A stretch of 7,219 nt of DNA from Porticoccaceae bacterium (GTDB taxonomy: Bacteria > Pseudomonadota > Gammaproteobacteria > Pseudomonadales > Porticoccaceae), in contig JALOAH010000142.1 in NCBI GenBank assembly GCA_023228865.1, positions 1 through 7,219 on the forward strand. Direction: 5' to 3'. Numbering within the stretch: the stretch's first letter is position 1; each line of letters starts with the position of its first letter. The position numbers and the translations under genes were made by a program. The notes below the pieces were generated by a model that was not told the DNA's origin, did not search any database, and was given only the letters and a program-made list of their open reading frames with translations. Positions 1 to 5,198 of this stretch are shown here, in pieces.

Positions 1-1
1 C

Positions 2-94
2 TTTTGGAGAATTTTCTGGCGGTCTGGCGCAGATGGCAAAATTGGCGCCGCGCTGTCAGGCAGGCTTTTGGCGGCTGGCATGGCGGCCAAATAA
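2..94 (+). CDS. C-terminal tail of an upstream gene (partial, frame uncertain)
   Basis: The first bases probably hold the end of a gene that begins outside the window. Reading from base 2 gives 30 residues ending in the Gly/Ala-rich stretch DGKIGAALSGRLLAAGMAAK and a TAA at 92-94, which lies 32 bases before the next start. The stretch resembles the C-terminal FAD-binding end of fumarate-reductase/ketosteroid-dehydrogenase-like flavoproteins, with the pattern (small residues)-GR-(hydrophobic)-AG-AA. The residues before it in this frame are Trp/Arg-rich and unconvincing. The frame starting at base 3 instead reads FGEFSGGLAQ, which looks like the GE-x-x-GG part of the same family. A single missing base near position 25 would join the two. 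The evidence is short, so the family is a guess. Confidence 0.35.
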   Translation, partial: FWRIFWRSGADGKIGAALSGRLLAAGMAAK

Positions 95-126
95 TCATAA
101 CTGTTAATACTGTGAGGCAAAAAAGG

Positions 127-615
127 ATGGCAACGATAATTAAAGGTGTAACACTCAATTGTCCGATAGCGACCGAAAAGCCGGTGGCGAGACAAAATAT
201 AGACACCATCATTGAGTTTTTTTCCCTGTATTTACAGGATAAAGAAAAATTTTATTCCCTGTGGTGCGATGAGGAGCCCGAGGTTGTAACTCCCTTTACG
301 TCAAACGATATCGCTGTTTGCACCATTGCAGTGCACAAAGGCTGGGACGCCATAAAAAAATTCTGGGATCCGATTTTTGATGATTTCACCGGCACCTTTA
401 ACTGGTTTATCGATGAATTTATCCCTGGGGAAGATTCGAACACTATCGTAACGCGATCGAACAGCCAGATCGATGTTCAGGCTGGCGGCAGCTGGGGTAA
501 CAAGCATATAAAGTATAACGGCCGCTATGTGCAGATCTTTCGCTTCAGGGACGGCAAAGTGTCTTCCTTTGAAGAGTATTACGATACAGCACTGCTTAAT
601 TCCCAGTATGGCTAG
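127..615 (+). CDS. SnoaL-like / NTF2-fold protein, PhzA/PhzB type
   Basis: This is a small cytoplasmic protein of 162 residues. I start it at the ATG at 127 because a GAGG Shine-Dalgarno sequence lies nine bases upstream (114-117). The frame runs open further back, but its upstream translation is Trp/Arg-rich and unlike protein. It has the pattern of the SnoaL_2/PhzA-PhzB family: an N-terminal helix (about residues 22-45, containing FFSLYLQDKEKFYSLW), a central segment with GWDAIKKFWDPIF (about 72-84), a strand pair near 95-125, and the closing signature YVQIFRFRDGKVSSFEEYYD (about 134-153). The length fits the family. Members are dimeric cone-shaped proteins that act as isomerases, dehydratases, hydrolases or binding proteins, so the fold does not fix the reaction. 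A terminator pair downstream separates it from the next operon. It may belong with the preceding gene or be its own unit. The fold call is fairly secure and the function unknown. Confidence 0.82.
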   Translation: MATIIKGVTLNCPIATEKPVARQNIDTIIEFFSLYLQDKEKFYSLWCDEEPEVVTPFTSNDIAVCTIAVHKGWDAIKKFWDPIFDDFTGTFNWFIDEFIPGEDSNTIVTRSNSQIDVQAGGSWGNKHIKYNGRYVQIFRFRDGKVSSFEEYYDTALLNSQYG

Positions 616-877
616 CCTGTAATTGCGCCAACAGGCTGCCGAACCAAGGTTTTGAACCGATATAACGGCTTGACAGCCTGTTTTACCTGGCAACACTTTC
701 TCGCATCTGCCCACACCCTTGATCTCGCCCGATTTGAACCCTCTGGCTCACCCCAGATCACACTCGGCGCTTGCACCCATGGGCATGCTGAAACCACTGA
801 CCTTGGCGCAAAAATTGAGGCGGCAACTGCAACCCTCAGACATGACAACCTGGGGCGAGGACGCCTATAGCCCGTCG
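616..877. other. Noncoding stretch with no gene recognised
   Basis: These 262 bases lie between the stop of the SnoaL-like gene and the first terminator. Open frames exist on both strands (652-870 and 719-1000 on +, 612-848 on -), but none has a good ribosome site, and their translations (Pro/Ser/Arg-rich on -, low-pattern on +) do not resemble any family I know. The 719-1000 frame also runs through both terminators. A 7-bp inverted repeat (AGCCTGT 614-620 with ACAGGCT 631-637) overlaps the stop codon, and the same AGCCTGT recurs at 674-680. The stretch could be a long 3' untranslated region, a degraded gene or an sRNA locus. Nothing in the sequence decides. Confidence 0.5.
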
Positions 878-914
878 CCGTTCGTTTTTAAGCGCCGCGC
901 ACGAACGGTTTTTT
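878..914 (+). terminator. Intrinsic terminator 1
   Basis: A perfect 8-bp stem (CCGTTCGT at 878-885 with ACGAACGG at 901-908) encloses a 15-base loop and runs straight into six T residues (909-914). There is no A-run on the other side, so it works in the + direction. The nearest + strand gene is the SnoaL-like gene, whose stop is 263 bases before the stem. The terminator therefore ends either a long 3' untranslated region or a separate small transcript. Confidence 0.75.
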
Positions 915-930
915 GCGTGTGGAATTACTC

Positions 931-976
931 CGCTGGCGGCGATGCTGAGAGCCTTGCCGTCGCCGCGGCGTTTTTT
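931..976 (+). terminator. Intrinsic terminator 2 (tandem)
   Basis: A GC-rich stem pairs 936-942 with 960-966 (seven pairs). After one bulged G at 935 it continues 931-934 with 967-970 (four pairs, one of them G-T). Six T residues (971-976) follow directly. It lies only 17 bases after the first terminator's T-run and points the same way. Two terminators in a row would insulate the dehydratase operon promoter from upstream readthrough. Confidence 0.68.
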
Positions 977-1094
977 GGCAAAATGAATTATATTTATTAA
1001 ATAATTTTTTCTGTCAACTCATCAATAATCAGATTTTTGTTGCGTATTAACCATTTTTTAGAACAAAATTTTTCCTCAACCCCAGTGGTTTATC
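977..1094. other. AT-rich upstream region of the dehydratase operon
   Basis: This region is strongly AT-rich with several A- and T-tracts, in sharp contrast to the GC-rich terminators just before it. It contains a 13-base AT-only palindrome (TATTTA 991-996 and TAAATA 998-1003 around one T). It could act as an UP-element or curved-DNA region, or hold activator sites, but no specific site can be named. Confidence 0.45.
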
Positions 1095-1123
1095 TTGATC
1101 TAATGAACTATGTTCATTATTAT
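1095..1123 (+). promoter_or_regulatory. Predicted sigma70-type promoter of the dehydratase operon
   Basis: TTGATC (1095-1100, four of six matches to TTGACA) is separated by exactly 17 bases from TATTAT (1118-1123, five of six matches to TATAAT). Transcription would start near 1130, leaving a leader of about 76 bases before the GTG start at 1206. The AT-rich region upstream and the operator-like palindrome in the spacer support the call. No experiment is implied. Confidence 0.58.
1101..1119. promoter_or_regulatory. Operator-like inverted repeat in the promoter spacer
   Basis: TAATGAAC (1101-1108) and GTTCATTA (1112-1119) form a perfect 8-bp inverted repeat around TAT. It fills the -35/-10 spacer and overlaps the first two bases of the -10 box, so a bound dimer would block RNA polymerase. 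Size, symmetry and position are typical of operators for TetR-family repressors, many of which control acyl-CoA or aromatic catabolism and respond to a CoA ester. No repressor gene lies in the window, and I saw no second copy of the site. The class of the regulator is inference. Confidence 0.6.
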
Positions 1124-1195
1124 TGCTCTTAAGGTTGCAGCGCGCTGAAGGCGGGCTGTTGTTAGATTGTTGCGAATGAAAAAACCAAATAAACC

Positions 1196-1200
1196 GGAGG
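1196..1200 (+). promoter_or_regulatory. Ribosome binding site that decides the dehydratase start
   Basis: GGAGG at 1196-1200 lies five bases before an in-frame GTG (1206) and fourteen before an in-frame ATG (1215). The alternative ATG at 1176 and TTG at 1167 have no comparable sequence upstream. This favours the GTG at 1206, which also places the N-terminus where the family normally begins. Confidence 0.55.
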
Positions 1201-1205
1201 TTGAT

Positions 1206-2378
1206 GTGGAGTCAATGTTTGCCAAGCTGGAGCGTTGCGCTGAACAGCCGTTGGAATACGCCGGGCAGTGGAAGCGGGAAAATGGCCGCAAGGTGGTAGG
1301 CTTGTTCCCCATGAACTTTCCCCCCGAGATGGTGCATGCCGCTGGGGCGCTGCCTGTACTGATCCAGGAGGATCGGGCGCAAATCACTGCCGGCCGAACA
1401 CTGCTGCACGAATATTACTGCGGGTACACCCGCAGCGTCGTCGATCAGGCAGCCACCAACAAGCTTGATGTTTTTGATGAGCTGATCGCCGTCGATCACT
1501 GTGTAGCGTTGTTGGGTGCCGTGGATGCGATTTGGTTTCAATTGCAGGATCGACGACCACTGCAAGATCAAAAAAAGGTATTCCTTGCCCAGTATCCCGC
1601 CTCCATGGATGAGGCCACCACCTTTGAAGAGGTCAGGGTCAAAAACAATAAAGTGAAAGAGCAGCTGGAGATTCTGTGCGGCGCCCCCCTGACTGTGGAG
1701 GCGCTCTCAAACAGTATTCGGCTCTACAATCAAAACAGGCAACTCCTGCGCAAAGTCTATGGGCTGCGAAAGGCCGGGCACATAAAGATCACCCCAAGGC
1801 AAATGCAAATCCTGGTTAAGTCCAGCATGGCTATGCCTATTGAAGAGCATACCGAAATATTGAAGACGCTTGTTCCTCTGCTGGAGGCGCAACAACCGGG
1901 GAATTCCGATGCCATCAAGCTCCACCTTTCCGGGCACATGTGTCACGCGCCGAGACCGGAGATCATGGAATTGATCGAAGACTGTGGTGCCGTGATTGTA
2001 AACGATGACCTCTTTACGGGATTTCGCTATATATCAACAGATGTCCCCGAAGAGGGCGATCCGTTTGATGCTTTGATCCAGTGGTATGCCAACAGAAACG
2101 AAAATGTGCCTTGCTGTACGCGGGCGCAAAAGGGCGTCGAGTGGGCGGATTACCTCGTTGATTCTGTAAAAGATAGCGGTGCTCAGGGTGTCATCACATT
2201 AATGGCAAAATTCTGTGAACCCCACATGCTTTATTTCCCAGAGCTGCGCAAAGGGCTGGAGCGCCACAAGGTGCCGCAACTCCGCTTGGAAACAGAACAT
2301 GAAGGCATACCCTATGAGTCGATTCGCACTCGGGTTGAATCCTTTATAGAAATGATTCGTCGCGGAATACAGGGTTAA
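1206..2378 (+). CDS. 2-hydroxyacyl-CoA dehydratase / benzoyl-CoA reductase family subunit, BcrC/HgdB-like
   Basis: This is a cytoplasmic iron-sulfur subunit of 390 residues from the GTG at 1206, close to the usual 375-390 of BcrC/HgdB-type proteins. An ATG at 1176 would add ten residues. The N-terminus has the family pattern PLEYAGQWKRENGRKVVGLFP followed by PPEMVHAAGALPV. Three cysteines lie where the family holds its [4Fe-4S] cluster: C72 in EYYCGYTRS, C99 in AVDHCVAL and C337 in MAKFCEPHM. Family members receive one electron from an ATP-driven activator. They use it as a ketyl radical to remove water from 2-hydroxyacyl-CoA esters, or to reduce an aromatic ring CoA ester. The partner subunit starts 44 bases downstream, and the C-like then B-like order matches bcrC-bcrB in known operons. 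No activator gene is present. The family call is strong, but dehydratase versus reductase, and the substrate, cannot be told. Confidence 0.9.
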   Translation: MESMFAKLERCAEQPLEYAGQWKRENGRKVVGLFPMNFPPEMVHAAGALPVLIQEDRAQITAGRTLLHEYYCGYTRSVVDQAATNKLDVFDELIAVDHCVALLGAVDAIWFQLQDRRPLQDQKKVFLAQYPASMDEATTFEEVRVKNNKVKEQLEILCGAPLTVEALSNSIRLYNQNRQLLRKVYGLRKAGHIKITPRQMQILVKSSMAMPIEEHTEILKTLVPLLEAQQPGNSDAIKLHLSGHMCHAPRPEIMELIEDCGAVIVNDDLFTGFRYISTDVPEEGDPFDALIQWYANRNENVPCCTRAQKGVEWADYLVDSVKDSGAQGVITLMAKFCEPHMLYFPELRKGLERHKVPQLRLETEHEGIPYESIRTRVESFIEMIRRGIQG

Positions 2379-2422
2379 CAAGCCCGACAACATCAGGCAA
2401 ATACAATTGAAAGGAGTAGCTT

Positions 2423-3790
2423 ATGTCTACCACCGATAGGCTGTCGACCACTAGGGCGACTTTATCCAACCGTCTTGAAAGCACCCAAAAAGGCGGAAAA
2501 ATGGTTAAGGATTATTGGGATCGTCTATTCAGCGCCAACGAAAGGGGGGCAAAAGTCGTCTGGTATAACGGTTCGGCGGTGAATCCTCTCTTTCAGGCTG
2601 CCGGACTGGAGTATTGTCACAGTGAGGCCTATGCCGCACGCATGGCCGCGCTGCACGAAGAGGGGCCTGCGCAGCGTGCCGGTGAAGAATACGGATTCAT
2701 CAATGAGGTGTGCTCTTACGCTCGAACGGCGCTGGGCTGTGCCGTGCTGTCCCAGGAAAGCGCCCGACGCAAGCAAACCACCAGCACAATGACCGAAGAA
2801 GAAAGAAAGGAGCTTGAAGCGCGAGATGCGCTCGCCAGTCGACTGCCGCTGCCGGATATTTTTGTCAATAGTTACGCAGGCTGTAGTACGGGGCAGCAGT
2901 GGGATGAAATTTCTTATCGGCTATTCGACAAAAAGCTACCTTTCTTCAAAGTGTCCTACCCATTAATTTGGGGAAACAATGACGACGCGGAATACCTCAA
3001 GGGTGAAGAATGGGAAGAGGCGTCGAGATTTGTTGTCCGCCAATTACACAAGCTCATCGAGTTTCTCGAGGTGCAGTCGGGTCGAAAATTTGACTGGGAA
3101 GGCCTTCGTGAAGCCATGTATTACATCAAGCGTGCGGGCGAGCTGCGTCTTGAAGCGATGGAGTTGTGTCGCGCAAAACCGGCTCCGGCAGTTTATTGGG
3201 ACTGGATTGCCAGCATCGCGCCAATAAACTTTCTGCCGGGCAATCAGGAGCTAGTCGACTACTTCGCAGCCGTCAAGAAAGAGATCGAACAGCGCCTGGC
3301 GGACGGCACGCCCGCCATTCCCAACGAAAAATACCGTCTGATTTTTGACGGTTTCATGAACTGGAATAGGGTCGGATGGCTGGCAAACAAATTTGCCAAG
3401 TATGACGTGGCGGTGATGGCCGGACGCTATACCCATAGTTCATTCTGGAATGAACCACAGCTTATCGATGTTGACGACCCGCTCATGGGAATCGCCCAGC
3501 ATTACCTTCTTTGCCCCTTCAACCATCACTCGAAGTTTTTGAAATACACCATCATGAAAGAGTGTCGGGATTATGATGCGGACGGTATCGTTTTTCATGC
3601 GACAAGGACATGCCGATCGTCCACCAACGGCCAGTTGGTGATGGCTCAGATAGCCAAGGAAGCCGGTCTCCAGACCATGAGTTTTGATGGTGACACCTCG
3701 GACGAGGCATTCTTTAAAGATGCCATGTTTGAGAATCGTCTCGAAGCCATGCTGGAAGCCATCGACGCAAAACGCGAGAGAATTTTTTAA
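2423..3790 (+). CDS. 2-hydroxyacyl-CoA dehydratase / benzoyl-CoA reductase family subunit, BcrB/HgdA-like
   Basis: This is the second iron-sulfur subunit, 455 residues, with an excellent Shine-Dalgarno sequence (AAGGAG at 2411-2416, six bases before the ATG). About 25 Ser/Thr-rich residues precede the conserved part, which begins near QKGGKMVKDYWDRLFSANE. Three cysteines match the cluster ligands of the BcrB/HgdA branch: C97 in NEVCSYARTALG, C154 in YAGCSTGQQW and C397 in HATRTCRSSTNGQ. The last corresponds to the family's H-x-x-R-x-C-(K/R)-x-S motif. Length lies between BcrB (about 435) and HgdA (about 475). It lacks the larger cysteine set expected of single-chain double-cubane proteins, so a heterodimer with the preceding gene product is the likely enzyme. 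It would bind the CoA ester and share the radical reaction. The 209-base gap after it suggests that its link to the racemase gene may be looser or regulated. Confidence 0.9.
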   Translation: MSTTDRLSTTRATLSNRLESTQKGGKMVKDYWDRLFSANERGAKVVWYNGSAVNPLFQAAGLEYCHSEAYAARMAALHEEGPAQRAGEEYGFINEVCSYARTALGCAVLSQESARRKQTTSTMTEEERKELEARDALASRLPLPDIFVNSYAGCSTGQQWDEISYRLFDKKLPFFKVSYPLIWGNNDDAEYLKGEEWEEASRFVVRQLHKLIEFLEVQSGRKFDWEGLREAMYYIKRAGELRLEAMELCRAKPAPAVYWDWIASIAPINFLPGNQELVDYFAAVKKEIEQRLADGTPAIPNEKYRLIFDGFMNWNRVGWLANKFAKYDVAVMAGRYTHSSFWNEPQLIDVDDPLMGIAQHYLLCPFNHHSKFLKYTIMKECRDYDADGIVFHATRTCRSSTNGQLVMAQIAKEAGLQTMSFDGDTSDEAFFKDAMFENRLEAMLEAIDAKRERIF

Positions 3791-3828
3791 GTGGCTGATG
3801 CAATTCAACAGTAGGCGGATTCCACGGC

Positions 3829-3932
3829 ATAGGTAAGGCAGATCCAGGACTGCGTTAGCCGCAGAGACTCGCGCCCATGCTCGGCGCGAAAGCCAGAACT
3901 GCCCTCTAGACCTGAAACACCGGCTTACCTGT
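3829..3932 (+). ncRNA. Candidate structured RNA or processing element in the intergenic gap
   Basis: The 209 bases between the BcrB-like and racemase genes contain nested complementarity. AGGTAAG (3831-3837) pairs with CTTACCT (3924-3930), and GCAG (3838-3841) can pair with CTGC (3899-3902). Inside sit two compact hairpins: CTGCG/CGCAG (3850-3854 with 3860-3864, 5-base loop) and TCGCGCC/GGCGCGA (3869-3875 with 3883-3889, 7-base loop). No T-run follows, so it is not an ordinary terminator. It could be an mRNA stabilising or processing structure that gives the genes on each side different expression, a cis-regulatory RNA, or a remnant of a mobile repeat. It matches no named class that I recognise. 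Strand is assumed from the neighbours. Confidence 0.3.
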
Positions 3933-3999
3933 AACCGTCGGAGTTGCACAGGGTTTTAGTTACCAGAAAGCGCAAAAGTGTAAATTTTAGTGAGGAAAT

Positions 4000-5145
4000 A
4001 TGGGGCCTTTAGCAGGACTTAAAGTGGTGGAAATGGCAGGAATAGGCCCCGCGCCTTTTTGTGCAATGTTGCTGGCGGATATGGGCGCCGAAGTTATCAG
4101 AATCGACCGCCTTGTCGCTTCCGATATTGGCATACCTGTGCCGCCAAAATTCGACTTGCTCAATAGAAACAAGCGCTCCATTGCCATCGACTTGAAATCT
4201 GAACAGGGCAAAGAAACGGTTCTTGGTTTAATCGAAAAAGCCGATATTTTAATCGAGGGTTTCAGACCCGGTGTTATGGAGCGCCTGGGTCTGGGGCCGG
4301 ATATCTGCCTCGCCAAAAACAGCAAGCTCGTTTATGGCCGCATGACCGGCTGGGGGCAGGACGGCCCCCTCAGCCAGGCAGCCGGTCACGATCTTAATTA
4401 TATAGCCCTCACCGGCGCCTTGAATGCCATGGGGCGTGCCGGAGAGGTGCCGGCCATTCCCCTGAATCTAGTCGGTGATTTTGCCGGTGGCTCCCTGTAC
4501 CTGGCGATGGGTATTCTGGCGGCGATTTACTCGGTCAAAAACGGTGGCCAGGGTCAGGTGGTCGACGCCGCCATTGTCGACGGCACTGCCAACCTGCTGT
4601 CGCTCATGTACAGCTATTGGCAGATGGGCGGCTGGTCTCTGCAGCGGGGCACCAACATCGTTGACAGCGGCGCGCCTTTTTATGAAGTTTATGAAACCAG
4701 CGATGGTCGCTACATCACCATAGCCGCGGTGGAAAAGAAATTCTATCTTGAACTCCTCGAGAGGATTGGTTTGTCTGCTGAGGAATTGCCCAAACAGGGA
4801 TCAGCAAAAGACTGGCCTCGGCTCAAGCAGCGTCTTAGCGAACTTTTTAAATCCAAGACACAAAAAGAATGGTGTGAGCTTCTCGAAGGCACAGACGCTT
4901 GCTTTGCGCCCGTGCTCGATATAGAGGAATGCATAGCCCATCCCCACAACAGCTTCAGAAAAATTCACCTCGAAATTGATGGCGTCATAAATCCTGCACC
5001 AGCTCCGCGTTTTAGTCATACACCGTCGGAAATCCGTAAAACACCTTCTGCAATTGGCGAAGACACGACGGCGATACTGGCAGATTGGGGCTACAACAGT
5101 GAGGATATTGAAAGGCTCAAAAGAGAAGGTGTTGTCAATCAATAA
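4000..5145 (+). CDS. Alpha-methylacyl-CoA racemase-like protein (CaiB/BaiF superfamily)
   Basis: This protein of 381 residues matches human AMACR (382) in length and closely in pattern from end to end: GPAPFCAMLLADMGAEVIRIDR near the N-terminus, YGRMTGWGQDGPL (112-124), AGHDLNYIALTGAL (128-141), GAPFYEVYETSDG (224-236), GTDACFAPVL and HPHN in the C-terminal third. The catalytic residues of mycobacterial MCR (His126, Asp156, Glu241) have counterparts at H130, D160 and E245, all at the same offset of four. This marks it as a racemase/epimerase of 2-substituted acyl-CoA esters rather than one of the superfamily's CoA-transferases, which use the Asp but lack the His/Glu pair. It would interconvert the two configurations at C2 of a cytoplasmic acyl-CoA. 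GAGG (3992-3995) precedes the ATG by four bases. It sits 209 bases after the BcrB-like gene and 53 before the dehydrogenase. The true substrate may be a 2-methylacyl-CoA or another 2-substituted ester. Confidence 0.9.
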   Translation: MGPLAGLKVVEMAGIGPAPFCAMLLADMGAEVIRIDRLVASDIGIPVPPKFDLLNRNKRSIAIDLKSEQGKETVLGLIEKADILIEGFRPGVMERLGLGPDICLAKNSKLVYGRMTGWGQDGPLSQAAGHDLNYIALTGALNAMGRAGEVPAIPLNLVGDFAGGSLYLAMGILAAIYSVKNGGQGQVVDAAIVDGTANLLSLMYSYWQMGGWSLQRGTNIVDSGAPFYEVYETSDGRYITIAAVEKKFYLELLERIGLSAEELPKQGSAKDWPRLKQRLSELFKSKTQKEWCELLEGTDACFAPVLDIEECIAHPHNSFRKIHLEIDGVINPAPAPRFSHTPSEIRKTPSAIGEDTTAILADWGYNSEDIERLKREGVVNQ

Positions 5146-5198
5146 TGCCATAGCATAACTACCCACACTGGCGGAGCCTTCTATAGAGAACTTCCCTC

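Noticed and set aside
4..126. In-frame N-terminal extension of the SnoaL-like gene from a TTG at base 4
   Set aside because: The added 41 residues are Trp/Arg/Gln-rich and unlike the family. A good Shine-Dalgarno sequence (GAGG, 114-117) fits the ATG at 127, and another frame through this stretch looks more like protein.
614..637. Inverted repeat AGCCTGT / ACAGGCT as a terminator of the SnoaL-like gene
   Set aside because: The stem is short with a 10-base loop, it overlaps the stop codon and no T-run follows.
301..714. Minus-strand open frame of 137 codons opposite the SnoaL-like gene
   Set aside because: It lies mostly antisense to a well-supported coding gene and its translation shows no family features.
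722..765. tRNA-like T-arm (GATTTGAACCC on the + strand)
   Set aside because: The flanking bases do not form the 5-bp T stem, and no anticodon or acceptor stems could be found around it.
612..848. Minus-strand open frame of 78 codons downstream of the SnoaL-like gene
   Set aside because: It has no ribosome site and a composition-driven translation with no family pattern, and it overlaps the SnoaL-like stop codon.
652..1000. Overlapping + strand open frames at 652-870 and 719-1000
   Set aside because: They have no ribosome site and no recognisable pattern, and the longer one reads through both terminator stems and T-runs.
1138..1147. Ten-base palindrome CAGCGCGCTG in the operon leader as a second operator
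   Set aside because: It is short and GC-only in its core, has no second copy in the window and lies downstream of the predicted start. Chance is a sufficient explanation.
3440..3949. Minus-strand open frame of 169 codons across the end of the BcrB-like gene and the gap
   Set aside because: Most of it is antisense to a conserved coding region, and its translation has no family pattern.
3944..3986. Internal promoter before the racemase gene (TTGCAC ... TAAATT)
   Set aside because: The spacing between the two boxes is far too long, and no alternative -35 is present at the right distance.
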